A DNA stretch of 6,576 bases from Longimicrobiales bacterium. GTDB lineage: Bacteria > Gemmatimonadota > Gemmatimonadetes > Longimicrobiales > Gaopeijiaceae. The stretch covers positions 1 to 6,576 of the forward strand of contig JANQME010000269.1 in NCBI GenBank assembly GCA_028280205.1, given 5' to 3'. The translations under genes were made by a program, and so were the position numbers. The notes under the pieces were generated by a model. The model worked only from the letters and a program-made list of their open reading frames with translations. It was not told where the DNA came from and did no database searches. Shown here piece by piece: positions 5,423-6,576 of the stretch. Numbering within the stretch: the stretch's first letter is position 1; each line of letters starts with the position of its first letter.

Positions 5423-6576
5423 TCGGGCGCCTGCTGCTCCGCCTCTGGTCGAGGCGGGTGCCCCTCGCACGACGGGACTCCTGGCTCGAGGAGTGGGACG
5501 CCGAGCTCTCGGAGCTGGAGCGCCGCACCCACCCGACAGGCCCGATGCAACGCCTTCGGACGCTCCGCTTCGTGTGGGGCGCCCGGGCACACGCGCGCGC
5601 CGTTGCACGCAGGCGGCGCGTAAACGACCAACGATACGACGGGACGACGACGATGATGGGACACGATCTGCGCTTCGCGCTGCGCTCCTTCCGACGCGCA
5701 CCGGGCTTCACGCTGGTGGCGGTCCTCACGCTCGCGCTGGGCATCGGCGCGACGACCACGATGTTCAGCATCCTGAACGGAGTGGTTCTCCGGCCCCTTC
5801 CCTACGACCGGCCGGAGGAGCTCGTCATGATCGGCTCGTCCTCCGAGCGCTTCCCCGGGCTCGCTCCGGTGGCGCCCGGCGACTTCCTCGACTGGCGCGA
5901 GCGGAGCACGACGCTGAGCCACGTGGTGGCGATCGAGGGGTGGACGCTCGACCTGATCGACACAGACCAACCCGCTCGGATCCCGAGCGCCGCGGTCACC
6001 GGAGGCTTCTTCACGATGCTCGGTACGCCTCCCATGCTGGGCCGGGGGATCGGCGCGGCAGACGAAGTGGAAGGAGCCGAGCCCGTCGTCGTTCTGAGCC
6101 ACGGCCTCTGGGAACGACGCTACGGTGCGGACCCGGCCATCGTCGGTCGCAGGATCCCGACGGCGGACAGGACCTTCACAGTCGTGGGCGTATTGGGCCC
6201 GGACTTCGAGACGCCCGAGGCGCTCTGGACCTCGGACGTCGAGCTCTGGCTCCCGACGTCGCAGACGGGCTCCAACATGACGACCCGCGGCGGCCGCTTC
6301 CTCCAGGTCATGGGCCGGATGCGCCCCGACGCTTCGATCTTCACCGCTCGACAAGAGATGACCCGGATCGGCGATGCGCTGGCCGAGGAGTACCCGGCCA
6401 CGAACCGGGACCGTCGGATCCTCATGGAGCCGCTGCGCACGGAGACGGTCGGCGAGGCCGGGCGTGCTCTGGGACTGCTCATGGGAGCCACGGCTTTTCT
6501 GCTCCTCATCGCGTGCGTGAATGTGGCGAACCTCTTCATGGCGCGCGCGGCGGACCGGGGTCGCGAGATGGCCGTG
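5419..6576 (+). CDS. ADOP-type MacB/FtsX-like ABC permease, 3' end beyond right edge
   Basis: The visible part is 386 residues, open to the window edge and probably a little under half of a protein of 800-900 residues. A basic N-terminal prefix (about 1-78, with WLEEWDAELSELERR at 22-36) leads into DLRFALRSFRRAPGFTLVAVLTLALGIGATTTMFSILN (83-120), the typical MacB-type first membrane segment, followed by LRPLPYDRPEELV. The periplasmic MacB domain spans about 130-340, with conserved pieces VTGGFFTMLG (193-202), LSHGLWERRYGADPAIVG (226-243) and VVGVLGPDF (255-263). The first FtsX helix (about 352-376, LLIACVNVANLFMARAADRGREMAV onward) is cut by the edge. No ATPase motifs are visible. GTG 5419 overlaps the PadR stop. 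An internal ATG (residue 80) would drop the prefix, but the coupling and coding character support the longer form. Substrate unknown. Confidence 0.92.
   Translation, partial: MIGRLLLRLWSRRVPLARRDSWLEEWDAELSELERRTHPTGPMQRLRTLRFVWGARAHARAVARRRRVNDQRYDGTTTMMGHDLRFALRSFRRAPGFTLVAVLTLALGIGATTTMFSILNGVVLRPLPYDRPEELVMIGSSSERFPGLAPVAPGDFLDWRERSTTLSHVVAIEGWTLDLIDTDQPARIPSAAVTGGFFTMLGTPPMLGRGIGAADEVEGAEPVVVLSHGLWERRYGADPAIVGRRIPTADRTFTVVGVLGPDFETPEALWTSDVELWLPTSQTGSNMTTRGGRFLQVMGRMRPDASIFTARQEMTRIGDALAEEYPATNRDRRILMEPLRTETVGEAGRALGLLMGATAFLLLIACVNVANLFMARAADRGREMAV

Noticed and set aside
5323..6354. A 343-codon open frame on the minus strand.
   Set aside because: It is antisense to the second permease and the PadR end, and has no recognisable domain; the plus-strand genes explain the region.

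Overview
The window is very GC-rich, its coding capacity is almost full, and its gene families point to a soil- or sediment-type lineage such as Gemmatimonadota or Acidobacteriota. Large orphan MacB/FtsX-type permeases paired with PadR regulators (ADOP type) are typical of those phyla. The phylum is an inference; nothing in the window proves it.

Left third (1-1850, all genes on the minus strand): a stress-type module. Two near-identical small DGPF/YCII-domain proteins (1752-1411 region and 1268-924) precede an ECF42-type sigma factor (927 to the left edge, 3' end outside the window). The two DGPF genes come from a tandem duplication of about 484 bp. The duplicated unit carried along the promoter, the leader hairpin, the DGPF gene and the first ~15 codons of the sigma gene. 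A 29-codon sigma stub fused to promoter DNA therefore sits between the two copies. Both copies keep a TGTCGA-N17-CGTAGG promoter resembling the reported ECF42 target motif, so the sigma factor probably drives both DGPF genes and itself.

Middle (1838-4860, minus strand): a two-gene operon of a PadR-family repressor followed, with a GTGA start/stop overlap, by an 898-residue ADOP-type permease. Its promoter is TTGACA-N17-TATCTG, with a small perfect palindrome at the expected transcription start.

Right (5108-6576, plus strand): a second, divergent PadR-ADOP pair with the same GTGA coupling. Its permease runs off the right edge. The 247-bp space between the two PadR genes holds both promoters back to back, with a 31-bp direct repeat (period 43) between the two -35 elements. 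Each PadR protein probably represses its own operon. The permeases lack an ATPase domain and none is encoded here. No RNA genes, CRISPR arrays, insertion sequences or convincing intrinsic terminators were seen.
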